A DNA stretch of 64,000 nt from Candidatus Pseudobutyricicoccus lothianensis (GTDB taxonomy: Bacteria > Bacillota > Clostridia > Oscillospirales > Butyricicoccaceae): contig CAJFRA010000007.1 in assembly GCA_904419295.1 (NCBI GenBank), positions 1 through 64,000 of the forward strand. The letters are read 5' to 3'. The notes below the pieces were generated by a model. The model searched no databases. It saw only the letters and a program-made list of their open reading frames with translations, and was not told the origin of the DNA. This document shows positions 44,589 to 55,923 of this stretch, one piece after another. Made by a program: the position numbers and the translations under genes. Within the stretch, counting starts at the first letter, position 1, and the number at the start of each line of letters is the position of its first letter.

Positions 44589-45829
44589 GGCGGGTCGTGG
44601 TGATCGGCGGCGGCGCGGCAGGCATGATGGCGGCTGCCACGGCGGCCGGCCAGGGCTGCCAGGTGGACCTGCTGGAAAAAGGCCGCCACTGTGGCACGAA
44701 GATCAACATCACCGGCAAAGGGCGGTGCAATGTGACCAACTGCTGCGATGTGGACGGGCTGATCCGCAATGTGCCCCGGAACGGCCGTTTTTTATACAGT
44801 GCGTTCCACGGCTTCACGGCCCAGGACACTATGGCCTTTTTTGAAGATCTCGGCGTGCCTTTGAAAGTCGAGCGGGGGGACCGGGTGTTCCCCGTTTCAG
44901 ACCGGGCCCGGGACATCAGCGGCGCCCTGCGGGATCTGCTGCACCGGCGCCATGTGAAAGTGCACCCGCTGCGGGCTCGCGAAATACAGGTGGAGGACGG
45001 CCGGGTGGTAGGTGTTTTGTGCCAGGACGGCACGACGCTGCCCGCCGACGGGGTGATCTTGGCCACCGGCGGCATATCCTACCCCACCACAGGTTCCGAC
45101 GGAGACGGCTACGCCATGGCCCGGGCTCTGGGCCACACCGTGGAAGAGCCGCTGCCCTCTTTGATCTGGCTGCGGGCCCGGGGCAAAGACCCTGCCCGTC
45201 TGGAAGGGCTGTCGCTGCGCAATGTGGCGGTGACGCTGCTGGATGGCGCCAAAAAAGTGTACAGCGATTTCGGCGAAATGGTGTTCACCGCCCAGGGGGT
45301 GTCGGGGCCTGTGATCTTGAGCGCCTCGGCCCACATCTGCCGCAAGCTGAGCCAGAAAGAGTACCTTTTATCCATCGATCTGAAGCCCGGGTTGGATCTG
45401 GCAACTTTGGACCGACGCCTGCTGCGGGATTTTGAACAGAACATCAACCGGGATTTTATCAACGCTTTGTCGGCCTTGCTGCCGGCCAAGATCATTCCGG
45501 TGGTGGTGGAGCGCAGCGGCATCGACCCCCGCAAAAAAGTGAATGTGGTCACCCGGGAAGAACGGGCCGCCCTGTGCCAAGTCATCAAGCAATTCACCTT
45601 GACCATTTGCGGCGCCGGCCCCATCGAAGAGGCCATCGTCACATCCGGCGGAGTGAGCACCCGGCAGATCGACCCCCGCACCATGGAATCCAAACAGGTG
45701 CCCGGCCTGTATTTCGCCGGTGAGATCATCGATGTGGACGGCTATACCGGCGGCTTCAATCTGCAAATCGCCTGGTCCACCGGCTATGCCGCGGGCATGG
45801 CCCAGCAAAAGGAGGGAATGGAACCATGA
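44585..45829 (+). CDS. HI0933-family NAD(P)/FAD-dependent oxidoreductase
   Basis: A 414-residue flavoprotein. The N-terminal FAD motif is VVVIGGGAAGMMAAATAA. It is followed by GTKINITGKGRCNVTN, diagnostic for the HI0933/BaiN group, and the closing motif YFAGEIIDVDGYTGGFNLQ. Substrates are unproven for most members. It overlaps both the regulator and cmk by 4 nt. Confidence 0.9.
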   Translation: MRRVVVIGGGAAGMMAAATAAGQGCQVDLLEKGRHCGTKINITGKGRCNVTNCCDVDGLIRNVPRNGRFLYSAFHGFTAQDTMAFFEDLGVPLKVERGDRVFPVSDRARDISGALRDLLHRRHVKVHPLRAREIQVEDGRVVGVLCQDGTTLPADGVILATGGISYPTTGSDGDGYAMARALGHTVEEPLPSLIWLRARGKDPARLEGLSLRNVAVTLLDGAKKVYSDFGEMVFTAQGVSGPVILSASAHICRKLSQKEYLLSIDLKPGLDLATLDRRLLRDFEQNINRDFINALSALLPAKIIPVVVERSGIDPRKKVNVVTREERAALCQVIKQFTLTICGAGPIEEAIVTSGGVSTRQIDPRTMESKQVPGLYFAGEIIDVDGYTGGFNLQIAWSTGYAAGMAQQKEGMEP

Positions 45830-46509
45830 GAACGCCCATCAATGTGGCCATCGACGGCCCTTCCGGCGCAGGGAAGAGCACCATGGCCCGCCTGTTGGCC
45901 CAGCAGCTGGGGTTTGTATATGTGGATACTGGCGCGATGTACCGCTCCATCGGCCTCTATGCCAAGCGGGCGGGCATCGGCCTGGAAGAGATCGAGGCCA
46001 TCGTGCCCCGCCTGCCGGAGATCACCATTCAGCTCCGGTATACCGATGGGGTGCAGCACATTTTCCTCAATGGGGAGGATGTATCCGAGGAGATCCGCAC
46101 GGAGATCATCTCCCGCTATGCGTCGGCGGTCTCCACCTTGGCGCCGGTACGGGAATATTTGCTGGAGCTCCAGCGGGGGCTGGCCCGGGACCACGATGTC
46201 ATTATGGATGGACGGGACATCGGCACCGTGATCTTGCCCCATGCCCAGGTGAAGATCTTTTTGACTGCCTCGGCGGAAGAGCGGGCCCGGCGCCGTTACC
46301 AAGAGCTGCTGGAAAAGGGCCAGGCCGTGGAATACGACCAGGTATACCAAGACTTGCTGGCCCGGGATGAGAAAGACACCAGCCGCGCCGCCGCCCCCCT
46401 CAAGCCGGCGGCAGATGCTGTGCAGCTGAACAGCACCGCCTATACCTTGGAAGAGACGTTGGAACGCATGAAAACCATCATCGGGGAGAAGACGCAAAAT
46501 GTTCTATAA
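45826..46509 (+). CDS. cmk: Cytidylate kinase
   Basis: A 227-residue CMP/dCMP kinase with P-loop DGPSGAGKSTMARLLA, the YVDTGAMYR substrate segment and DGRDIGT. The cmk-plsC-ispH-rpsA order is standard for Clostridia. The last 11 nt overlap plsC. Confidence 0.95.
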   Translation: MRTPINVAIDGPSGAGKSTMARLLAQQLGFVYVDTGAMYRSIGLYAKRAGIGLEEIEAIVPRLPEITIQLRYTDGVQHIFLNGEDVSEEIRTEIISRYASAVSTLAPVREYLLELQRGLARDHDVIMDGRDIGTVILPHAQVKIFLTASAEERARRRYQELLEKGQAVEYDQVYQDLLARDEKDTSRAAAPLKPAADAVQLNSTAYTLEETLERMKTIIGEKTQNVL

Positions 46510-47092
46510 CATCATTGTTTATGTGGTCTATGTAGCGTTGCTGCCGGTCTACCGGCTGCGGGTGCGGGGGGCGGAAAACATCCCCCAAGGTGCCGCCGTG
46601 GTGTGCGGCAACCATACAGCGCGGGTGGATGCCGTCGTGGTGTTCCTGGCCCTGTTCCTCCACGGCAACCGGCCGGCCATCATCGCCAAAGCCGAGCTGT
46701 TCAAAAACCCCATTGCCCGGTGGTTCTTCACTTATATGGGGGCGTTCCCCGTCCAGCGGGACAAAGCGGATCTGAACGCCATCAAAAAATCGCTGACCGT
46801 CTTGAAGCAGGGGAAAAAGCTCATCATCTTCCCCGAGGGGACCCGGGTGAAAGAAGGGAATGTGGAAGCCAAGAGCGGCGCCGCCATGATGGCGCTGCGC
46901 ACCCATTCGCCTGTGCTGCCGGTGTATATCACGCCGGGCAGGAAGGCGTTCCGGGGCTGCACGGTCACCTTTGGCAAGCCCTTCTTGCTGCCCCAGCCCG
47001 CCAAGGCGGATGCAGAAGCCTACAAAGAAGGGGCCGAGCACATCATGGATTGCGTGGAGCAGCTGGGGAAGGAGGTGGCGCGCTGTGGCTAA
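46499..47092 (+). CDS. plsC: 1-acyl-sn-glycerol-3-phosphate acyltransferase
   Basis: A 197-residue membrane-associated acyltransferase making phosphatidic acid. An N-terminal hydrophobic helix (about 2-18) is followed by the H-x4-D motif in GNHTARVDAVVV, FPVQRDKAD, and FPEGTR. Length is typical for compact PlsC. The 3' end overlaps the ispH-rpsA start by 8 nt. Confidence 0.93.
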   Translation: MFYNIIVYVVYVALLPVYRLRVRGAENIPQGAAVVCGNHTARVDAVVVFLALFLHGNRPAIIAKAELFKNPIARWFFTYMGAFPVQRDKADLNAIKKSLTVLKQGKKLIIFPEGTRVKEGNVEAKSGAAMMALRTHSPVLPVYITPGRKAFRGCTVTFGKPFLLPQPAKADAEAYKEGAEHIMDCVEQLGKEVARCG

Positions 47093-49037
47093 GATCACGG
47101 TGGCGAAAAACGCAGGCTATTGCTACGGCGTCCGCCGTGCCATTGAGAAAGCCCAGGGCTGCGCCAAAGCCGGGGAAGGGCCGGTGTATACGGCAGGCCC
47201 GCTGATCCACAACAAATTCGTAGTCTCCCAGCTGGAAGGGCAGGGGATCTATTCCCGGGATACGATAGAGGCCATTCCCGATGGCGCCCAAGTGGTGGTG
47301 CGGGCCCACGGCATCACCCGGCAGCAGCAGGAGCAGCTGGAACAGAAAGGCTGCCGCATCGTCGACGCCACATGCCCCCATGTGGCCCGGATCCACCGCA
47401 TCGTGGAGGAGGAGAGCGCCAAAGGACGGCACATTTTGATCATCGGTTCCCGGGCCCACCCCGAGGTGGTGGGGATCGCTTCCCGCTGCGGGCAGCACAC
47501 CGTGCTGGAAAATTTGGAGGAAGTAGCCGAATTCATCAAAAATTTGGAAGAAAAACCCCTCAGTGTGGTGGCCCAGACCACCTTTAATCGTGAAATTTTT
47601 GTGAATTGCACAAATCTGTTAAAAAATACTTGTAAAAGCATCGGTATATTTGATACAATATGTAATGCTACGGATGAGCGTCAGAGAGAGGCGCGCATTC
47701 TGGCAGCCGAATCGGATGCCGTGATCGTCATCGGCGACAAGACCAGCAGCAATTCGCGCAGGCTATATGAGATTTGTTGTCAGGTTTGTCGGGATACTGT
47801 GTTTGTGGAAAACGCCCAGGAGCTCGACTGCGCGCGTTACCGCGGAAAGCAGGTGGTCTCTATCGCCGCCGGCGCTTCGACACCAGATCGGATAATTAAG
47901 GAGGTATATGACAAGATGACTGATGAAATCAACACCCAGGAAACGGAAAGCTTCGCTGAACTTCTGGAGCAAACTCTGAAAACTTTACATACAGGAGAAA
48001 AGGTAACGGGCGTCATCACCCAGATCAACCCCACAGATATCCATGTGGACCTGGGTGTAAAGCAGGCGGGCTATATCCCCACCACAGAACTGAGCGATGA
48101 CCCGAATTACAGCATTGCCGATAACATCCACATCGGCGATGAGATCGAAGCCTATGTAATGCGTGTCAACGACCAGGAAGGCACCATCATGCTCTCCAAA
48201 AAGCGTTTGGACGCTGTGAAGAATTGGGAAGTGCTCGAGAAGGCCGTGGAGAGCGGCGAAGTGTTCGACTGCACCATCACCGATGTGAACAAGGGCGGCG
48301 TGATCGCCAATGTGCTGGGCATCCGCGTGTTCATCCCCGCCAGCCAGACCGGCCTGCCCCGGGAAGCTGACCTGTCTCAGCTGGTAAAGACCCAGCAAAA
48401 GGTGCGCATCACTGAGGTGGCCCGTCCCCGCCGCCGTGTGGTCGGCTCCATCAAGGCGCCTCTGCTGGAGGCCCGCCGCGCCGCCGCCGCGAAGATCTGG
48501 GAGACCATTGAAGTGGGCTCTGTTTACACCGGCACTGTCAAGTCCTTTACATCCTACGGCGCTTTTGTGGACATCGGCGGCGTAGACGGCATGATCCACA
48601 TTTCCGAACTGTCTTGGGTCCGGGTCAAGCATCCCTCTGACGTGCTGAAGATCGGCCAGACTGTGGAAGTGTATGTCATCGCTCTGGACAAAGAAAAGAA
48701 GAAGATCTCTCTGGGCTACAAGAAGGCGGAAGACAATCCCTGGACCAAGTTCGTCAACACATACAATGTGGGCGACGTGGCTCCGGTGAAGATCGTGAAG
48801 TTCATGCCCTTTGGCGCTTTTGCGGAAGTGCTGCCCGGCGTGGACGGCCTGATCCATATCTCTCAGATCGCTGACCGCCGCATCGGCAAGCCGGAAGAAG
48901 TTCTCACCATCGGCGAGACTGTCAATGCCAAGATCACGGACATCGACACCGAGAAGCAGAAGATCTCCCTGAGCATTCGTGCTCTGCTGGATGCTTCCAG
49001 CACAGAGCCGGAAGCGATGGAGGAAGACGCCGAATAA
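47085..49037 (+). CDS. ispH-rpsA: Bifunctional IspH / 30S ribosomal protein S1 fusion
   Basis: A 650-residue fusion known from Clostridia. Residues 1 to about 277 are IspH (HMBPP reductase, last MEP-pathway step) with the three iron-sulfur cysteines C13 (NAGYCYG), C97 (DATCPH) and C193 (CNATDERQ). Residues from about 300 hold four S1 RNA-binding domains. GTG 47085 is 9 nt after GGAGG. At the domain junction AAGGAGG (47898-47904) precedes an in-frame ATG at 47916 (codon 278, MTDEINTQE), which could yield a free 373-residue S1. An AT-rich promoter-like site lies inside the IspH part. Confidence 0.94.
   Translation: MAKITVAKNAGYCYGVRRAIEKAQGCAKAGEGPVYTAGPLIHNKFVVSQLEGQGIYSRDTIEAIPDGAQVVVRAHGITRQQQEQLEQKGCRIVDATCPHVARIHRIVEEESAKGRHILIIGSRAHPEVVGIASRCGQHTVLENLEEVAEFIKNLEEKPLSVVAQTTFNREIFVNCTNLLKNTCKSIGIFDTICNATDERQREARILAAESDAVIVIGDKTSSNSRRLYEICCQVCRDTVFVENAQELDCARYRGKQVVSIAAGASTPDRIIKEVYDKMTDEINTQETESFAELLEQTLKTLHTGEKVTGVITQINPTDIHVDLGVKQAGYIPTTELSDDPNYSIADNIHIGDEIEAYVMRVNDQEGTIMLSKKRLDAVKNWEVLEKAVESGEVFDCTITDVNKGGVIANVLGIRVFIPASQTGLPREADLSQLVKTQQKVRITEVARPRRRVVGSIKAPLLEARRAAAAKIWETIEVGSVYTGTVKSFTSYGAFVDIGGVDGMIHISELSWVRVKHPSDVLKIGQTVEVYVIALDKEKKKISLGYKKAEDNPWTKFVNTYNVGDVAPVKIVKFMPFGAFAEVLPGVDGLIHISQIADRRIGKPEEVLTIGETVNAKITDIDTEKQKISLSIRALLDASSTEPEAMEEDAE
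47630..47659 (+). promoter_or_regulatory. Possible internal promoter in ispH-rpsA
   Basis: TTGTAA at 47630-47635, an 18-bp spacer and TACAAT at 47654-47659, with TGA before the -10, within the most AT-rich stretch of the gene. It would transcribe the S1 half, whose internal ribosome binding site begins about 240 nt downstream. This is inference only. Confidence 0.4.
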
Positions 49038-51980
<2,943 letters not shown>

Positions 51981-52021
51981 CCGCTGCCGCTGCGCCAAAA
52001 ACGGAATCGTGGAACGATCGC

Positions 52022-52066
52022 AAGCAGGCGTTTGGCTAGAGCCAGGCGCCTGCTTTTTTCTTTTTT
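52022..52066 (+). terminator. Intrinsic terminator after ligA
   Basis: AAGCAGGCG pairs with CGCCTGCTT, with an inner TGGC-TAGA-GCCA hairpin, followed by TTTTTTCTTTTTT. Confidence 0.88.
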
Positions 52067-52091
52067 GACGCCCTCTGCCGGATGCAGCGGT

Positions 52092-52123
52092 TCTACAAGA
52101 TGGCCGCACAGCGTATATTGGCA
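52092..52123 (+). promoter_or_regulatory. Candidate sporulation promoter for spoIIIAA
   Basis: GGTTCTA and CGTATATTG are separated by about 16 bp, followed after a few bases by the ribosome binding site AGGAGGGACA. The same three blocks recur between spoIIIAB and spoIIIAC. The -10 matches the sigma-E CATACANT pattern only partly. The mother-cell factor sigma-E controls this operon in other spore-formers. Confidence 0.45.
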
Positions 52124-52138
52124 CAGGAGGGACAGACT

Positions 52139-53191
52139 ATGACACAGGAAAAACAAAGACAAGGCTTTGAATTGGCCGCGGGATTGCTGCCCCAGCGTTT
52201 GCAGGCAGCCGCCCGTTCGCTGAGCGTGCAAGAACAGGTGCAGTGCGAGGAATTCCGCCTGCGGGCAGGACAGCCCTTTTGCGCCACGGTAGCAGGGCGC
52301 ATGGTGCCGCTGCCCGCAGGCGGCCCAGCATTGACGGTACAGGGGCAGGATCTGACTGAACTGGTGGCCCAGTGCACCAGCCACTCTGTGCACACCTATG
52401 CGCAACAGATCGCCGGCGGCTATGTGCCGCTGCCCGGCGGCTGCCGCTTGGGATTGTGCGGGGAAGGCGTGCTGGACGACAAAGGCAGCATCCGCATGTT
52501 CCGCACCTTCACAGCGGCCAACCTGCGCATCGCCCGCCCCATCGAAGGGCTGGCTGAGCCGCTGCTGCCCTATCTGGAAGAGGAAGGCCAATGGGCAGGC
52601 ACTCTGATCCTTTCGCCTCCCGGCGGGGGCAAGACCACATTGCTGCGGGACCTGGTGCGTGTGCTCTCCCAAGGGCACGATGTGGCTTTGCTGGATGAGA
52701 GAGGGGAGATCGCCGCCTGCCGGGACGGTGTGCCCCAGCACGATGTGGGGCCCCATACGGATATCATCACAGGCTGCCCCAAAGGGCCTGCCTTGGAAGC
52801 CATGCTCCGGGCCATGGGGCCCGAGCTGATGGCACTGGATGAGATCACATCGGCGTCAGACGCCAACGCCATCCGCCTGGCCCATGGCTGCGGCTGCCGG
52901 TTTTTGGCCACGGCCCATGGGGCGGAGCCCCAGGACCTGCTGTACCGGCCTGCCTACCGTTCGCTGGTGCAGCAGCGTGTCTTCCGCCGTCTGGTGGTCA
53001 TCCGCCGCCGCCAGGGCCGGCGCGTTTATATCGTTTACCGCATCAAGGAGGGAGAGCTTTATGAGATGGCTGGGGGCCGTGATGATCGTGGTGGGCTGTG
53101 GAATGATGGGCTATTTGAGCAGCTCTACGCTGGCCCGCCGTACAGCGGCCCTAAGATCCTTTGTGGACGGGCTGACACTGTTGCGGTCTGA
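52139..53191 (+). CDS. spoIIIAA: Stage III sporulation protein AA (ATPase)
   Basis: A secretion-ATPase-like component of the SpoIIIA-SpoIIQ channel. It is 350 aa with Walker A in SPPGGGKTTLL, LLDERGE and a Walker B region ELMALDEITSASDA. The family is usually about 310 aa. Here the frame runs 131 nt into spoIIIAB, adding about 43 residues read out of frame from that gene, so the natural stop may have been lost. ATG 52139 follows AGGAGGGACAGACT. Confidence 0.92.
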   Translation: MTQEKQRQGFELAAGLLPQRLQAAARSLSVQEQVQCEEFRLRAGQPFCATVAGRMVPLPAGGPALTVQGQDLTELVAQCTSHSVHTYAQQIAGGYVPLPGGCRLGLCGEGVLDDKGSIRMFRTFTAANLRIARPIEGLAEPLLPYLEEEGQWAGTLILSPPGGGKTTLLRDLVRVLSQGHDVALLDERGEIAACRDGVPQHDVGPHTDIITGCPKGPALEAMLRAMGPELMALDEITSASDANAIRLAHGCGCRFLATAHGAEPQDLLYRPAYRSLVQQRVFRRLVVIRRRQGRRVYIVYRIKEGELYEMAGGRDDRGGLWNDGLFEQLYAGPPYSGPKILCGRADTVAV

Positions 53192-53564
53192 GATCGTGGA
53201 CGGCCGCACGCCGCTGCCCGAGGCCGCCGCTCTGTGTGCCCGCCGCTGCACCGGGGCATCGGCCCGGTTCTTCACCGCCTTTTGCCGCGAACTCGCCGGT
53301 GTGCAGGATCTGGCCGGCTGGTACGGCCAGATCCTGCACCGGCCTGAATGGGACTTGCTTCCAGAAGACATCGTGTTGTTGGAACCGCTGGGCGCCGTGC
53401 TGGGCCGCTACGACGGGGCCTTGCAGGCAGAGGCCATCCAGGCCTGCTGCCAACGCTTGCAGCAAAACGGGGAACGGGCCCGGGAAGAGCAGCAGCGCCG
53501 CGGACGCGTTCAAAGAGCCACCGGGCTTTGCTGCGGGATCGCCCTGGCTCTCTTGACCCTATAG
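53061..53564 (+). CDS. spoIIIAB: Stage III sporulation protein AB
   Basis: A 167-residue protein with an N-terminal membrane helix (LGAVMIVVGCGMMGYLSS), the cytoplasmic helical domain typical of GspF-like SpoIIIAB, and a C-terminal hydrophobic segment (GLCCGIALALLTL). AAGGAGGGAGAGCTTT precedes ATG 53061 inside the 3' end of spoIIIAA. Confidence 0.9.
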   Translation: MRWLGAVMIVVGCGMMGYLSSSTLARRTAALRSFVDGLTLLRSEIVDGRTPLPEAAALCARRCTGASARFFTAFCRELAGVQDLAGWYGQILHRPEWDLLPEDIVLLEPLGAVLGRYDGALQAEAIQACCQRLQQNGERAREEQQRRGRVQRATGLCCGIALALLTL

Positions 53565-53713
53565 CAGGTGGTGCAGCAGGCAAAGACTATCAGGCGCCAA
53601 TGGGCGGTTCTAAATCGAGCCGGGCGGCGTATATTGCTAGTGGAGGGACAACCTGGAACTCGTCCTCACAAGTTCCGGCCCGCCGGCAAACTGAAAAGAC
53701 AGGAGAGAAGGAC
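53565..53713 (+). promoter_or_regulatory. Intergenic spacer with a repeat of the spoIIIAA promoter element
   Basis: In most genomes spoIIIAB and spoIIIAC are nearly adjacent, but here 149 nt separate them. The spacer holds GGTTCTA at about 53615-53621, CGTATATTG at about 53636-53645 and GGAGGGACA directly after, the same three blocks as before spoIIIAA, with spacing differing by one base. No start codon follows that ribosome binding site; spoIIIAC has its own further on. A second promoter for spoIIIAC-AH is the simplest reading. Confidence 0.5.
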
Positions 53714-53908
53714 ATGCAGATCGATTTGATTTTCAAGGTGGCCGCCATCGGCATCATCGTGGCGGTGCTGGGGCAGCTGCTGATCCGTTCCGGCCGGGAA
53801 GAGCAGGCCATGCTGACCACGCTGGCCGGGTTGATCACTGTGCTCATGATGATCGTGCAGCAGATCGGCCAGCTGTTCGACACCATCAAATCCGTGTTCG
53901 GGTTTTAG
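53714..53908 (+). CDS. spoIIIAC: Stage III sporulation protein AC
   Basis: A 64-residue protein with two membrane helices (FKVAAIGIIVAVLGQLL and the segment TLAGLITVLMMIVQQI) and an RSGREEQAM turn, matching SpoIIIAC in length and plan. GGAGAGAAGGAC precedes the ATG. It is followed 2 nt later by spoIIIAD. Confidence 0.93.
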   Translation: MQIDLIFKVAAIGIIVAVLGQLLIRSGREEQAMLTTLAGLITVLMMIVQQIGQLFDTIKSVFGF

Positions 53909-53910
53909 CG

Positions 53911-54294
53911 ATGGATGTTCTTTTCAAGCTCTGCGCTTTTGCCCTGGTGACATTGGTGCTGGCCGTATTTTTGCAGCAGCACAGCCCTCAAACGACGGCA
54001 TTGCTGGCTGTGGCGGCCTGCGTCGCCATTTTGTGGGTGTTGGCGCCTTATATCCGCGGCCTGCTGGATTTCTGCGGGCAGCTGGCCAGCCGGGCCGGGT
54101 TGGATGGGCAGCTGCTGCTGCCGGTGTGCAAAGTGATGGGCATTGCGGTGTGCTGCCGGATCACGGCGGAAGTTTGCAGGGACAACGGCCAAAAGGCGCT
54201 GGCCGCCCAGGTAGAGCTGGGCGGTGCGGTGTGCGGCCTTTTGTGCGCGCTGCCTTTGTTGCAACGGGCGCTGGAGCTCATCGGCGCCCTGTAA
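53911..54294 (+). CDS. spoIIIAD: Stage III sporulation protein AD
   Basis: A 127-residue, four-helix membrane protein beginning MDVLFKLCAFALVTLVLAVF, with GLDGQLLLPVCKVMGIA and the CRDNGQKALAAQVELGG segment that is conserved in SpoIIIAD. It is a component of the mother-cell channel complex. Confidence 0.93.
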   Translation: MDVLFKLCAFALVTLVLAVFLQQHSPQTTALLAVAACVAILWVLAPYIRGLLDFCGQLASRAGLDGQLLLPVCKVMGIAVCCRITAEVCRDNGQKALAAQVELGGAVCGLLCALPLLQRALELIGAL

Positions 54295-54319
54295 AAGGCC
54301 GGAAAAGGAAGGTGGAAGA

Positions 54320-55390
54320 TTGAAAAAGATCCTGTGCCTGTTGTGTTTGCTGCCCCTGTTGTGGGCGCCGGCTTGGGCCCTGGAGCTGGAGGACATACGC
54401 CAGCAGCTGTCGGAGGAAGTGCAGCAAGTGACCCAGGGGGAGGGAGACGGCCTGGTGGAACAAGCGGCCCTGGGGTTGGGGCAGCGGTTCCTCACACTGT
54501 TTCGGGAGCACCTGCGGGATTCCTGCAAAGCGTCGCTGATGATCCTGGCTGTGTGCGCCCTGCTGGGGGTAGGGGCGGGCTTTGCCCAGTCGGCGGGCAT
54601 CCAGCTGCCGGGCAACGTGCTGCAGATCGCCGGCATTTGCGCCGTCACAGCGATCGCCCTGACGGGTACGAGCAGCTTGTTGACCGCCTGCGCCCAAGCG
54701 CTGGAAGAGATGAACGCCACCCTCAAAAGCCTGATGCCTTCCTTTGTCGCTGCCATGGCTGCTTCGGGCAATCCGGTCTCCTCGGTGGCGACCTCCACCG
54801 CCACGCTGTTTTTTGCCAGCCTGCTGGTAGGTCTGGGACAAAAAGTGGTGTTCCCCGTAGTCAGCCTCTACATCTTGGTGTCGGCAGCCGGGCTCATCGC
54901 CCAGAACCCACTGCCTCAAAAGATCGCCGCTTTGGGCCGGTGGCTGTGCCTGGCTGGGTTTAAAGGCCTCCTCACCGTGTTCACCTTCTATTTGACCATG
55001 TCCGGCATTTTGTCCGCCGGGGCAGACGCTGCCACCACCAAAGCGGCAAAAGTCACCATATCCGGTGTGGTGCCTGTGCTGGGTTCCATTCTATCCGATG
55101 CGTCGGACGCACTGCTCACCGGCGCCCGGGTGCTGAAAAACGGCATCGGTATCTTGGGCATGGTGGCCGCCATCGCCATTTGCCTGGCGCCCTTTGTCCG
55201 CTGCCTGTGTTTCTTGCTGGTGTACAAAGTGACGGCAGCGCTGGGGGGGACCTTTGCCGACGGCGCTGTGGGCAAGATGCTGGACGTGGTGGGGGACGCC
55301 TACACGGTGCTGCTGGGCCTGTTGGGCAGCGCCTGCATCCTGGTGTTCCTCTCTATGGTCATTTGCACAACGGTGGTGAGCGGACCATGA
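54320..55390 (+). CDS. spoIIIAE: Stage III sporulation protein AE
   Basis: A 356-residue multi-pass membrane protein with a cleavable-looking signal sequence (LKKILCLLCLLPLLWAPAWA). It contains a long soluble segment with an EELEDIRQQLSEEVQ-like helix and about six or seven membrane helices. The start is a TTG at 54320 behind GGAAGGTGG; no ATG gives a sensible N-terminus, and the usual signal peptide begins here. It overlaps spoIIIAF by 4 nt. Confidence 0.92.
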   Translation: MKKILCLLCLLPLLWAPAWALELEDIRQQLSEEVQQVTQGEGDGLVEQAALGLGQRFLTLFREHLRDSCKASLMILAVCALLGVGAGFAQSAGIQLPGNVLQIAGICAVTAIALTGTSSLLTACAQALEEMNATLKSLMPSFVAAMAASGNPVSSVATSTATLFFASLLVGLGQKVVFPVVSLYILVSAAGLIAQNPLPQKIAALGRWLCLAGFKGLLTVFTFYLTMSGILSAGADAATTKAAKVTISGVVPVLGSILSDASDALLTGARVLKNGIGILGMVAAIAICLAPFVRCLCFLLVYKVTAALGGTFADGAVGKMLDVVGDAYTVLLGLLGSACILVFLSMVICTTVVSGP

Positions 55391-55923
55391 TGGATGCCAT
55401 TGCCACACTGATCCAACGCCTTTGCGCCTGCGGGCTTCTGTGCGGGGTGGCCCTTTCCCTGGTCAAGCACAGCGGGCAGGAGGGGATCTTGCGCCTGTGC
55501 TGCGCCTGCCTGATGGTGGTGGTGCTGTTCACTTCCCTGCCTTCTCTGCAGCTGGAAACGCCGGACTGGGATAAGCAGAGTCCTTTGCAGCGCCAGGCCG
55601 ACGAGGCGATGGAACAGTCTTTGGAATACCAAAAGACCCAGATCTGCCAGGGAGCCGAAGCCTATCTGGAGCAGCAGACCGAACAGATGGGGATCGCCTG
55701 TACCGTTACCGTCCTGGGTGAGATCGGCGAGGACCGGGTCTTTTCCATCCGGCAGGTGACGATCCGAAGCGGCGCCCTGCTTGGGTCTCAGAAAGAGGCC
55801 ATCGAGCAGCTGTGCCGGCAAAGTCTGGGCATCGGCGCGGAACAGATCGTTTGGAAGGGGGAAGATGGAGATGCACAAGATGAAGTGGGTCATGCCGGAA
55901 TATCTGCGGCGCAACCTGGATAG
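55387..55923 (+). CDS. spoIIIAF: Stage III sporulation protein AF
   Basis: A 178-residue protein with two N-terminal membrane helices (about 6-26 and 31-52) and a soluble domain resembling the SpoIIIAF fold. The last 20 residues are encoded by DNA that also holds the start of spoIIIAG in another frame, a 59-nt overlap. Confidence 0.9.
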   Translation: MMDAIATLIQRLCACGLLCGVALSLVKHSGQEGILRLCCACLMVVVLFTSLPSLQLETPDWDKQSPLQRQADEAMEQSLEYQKTQICQGAEAYLEQQTEQMGIACTVTVLGEIGEDRVFSIRQVTIRSGALLGSQKEAIEQLCRQSLGIGAEQIVWKGEDGDAQDEVGHAGISAAQPG

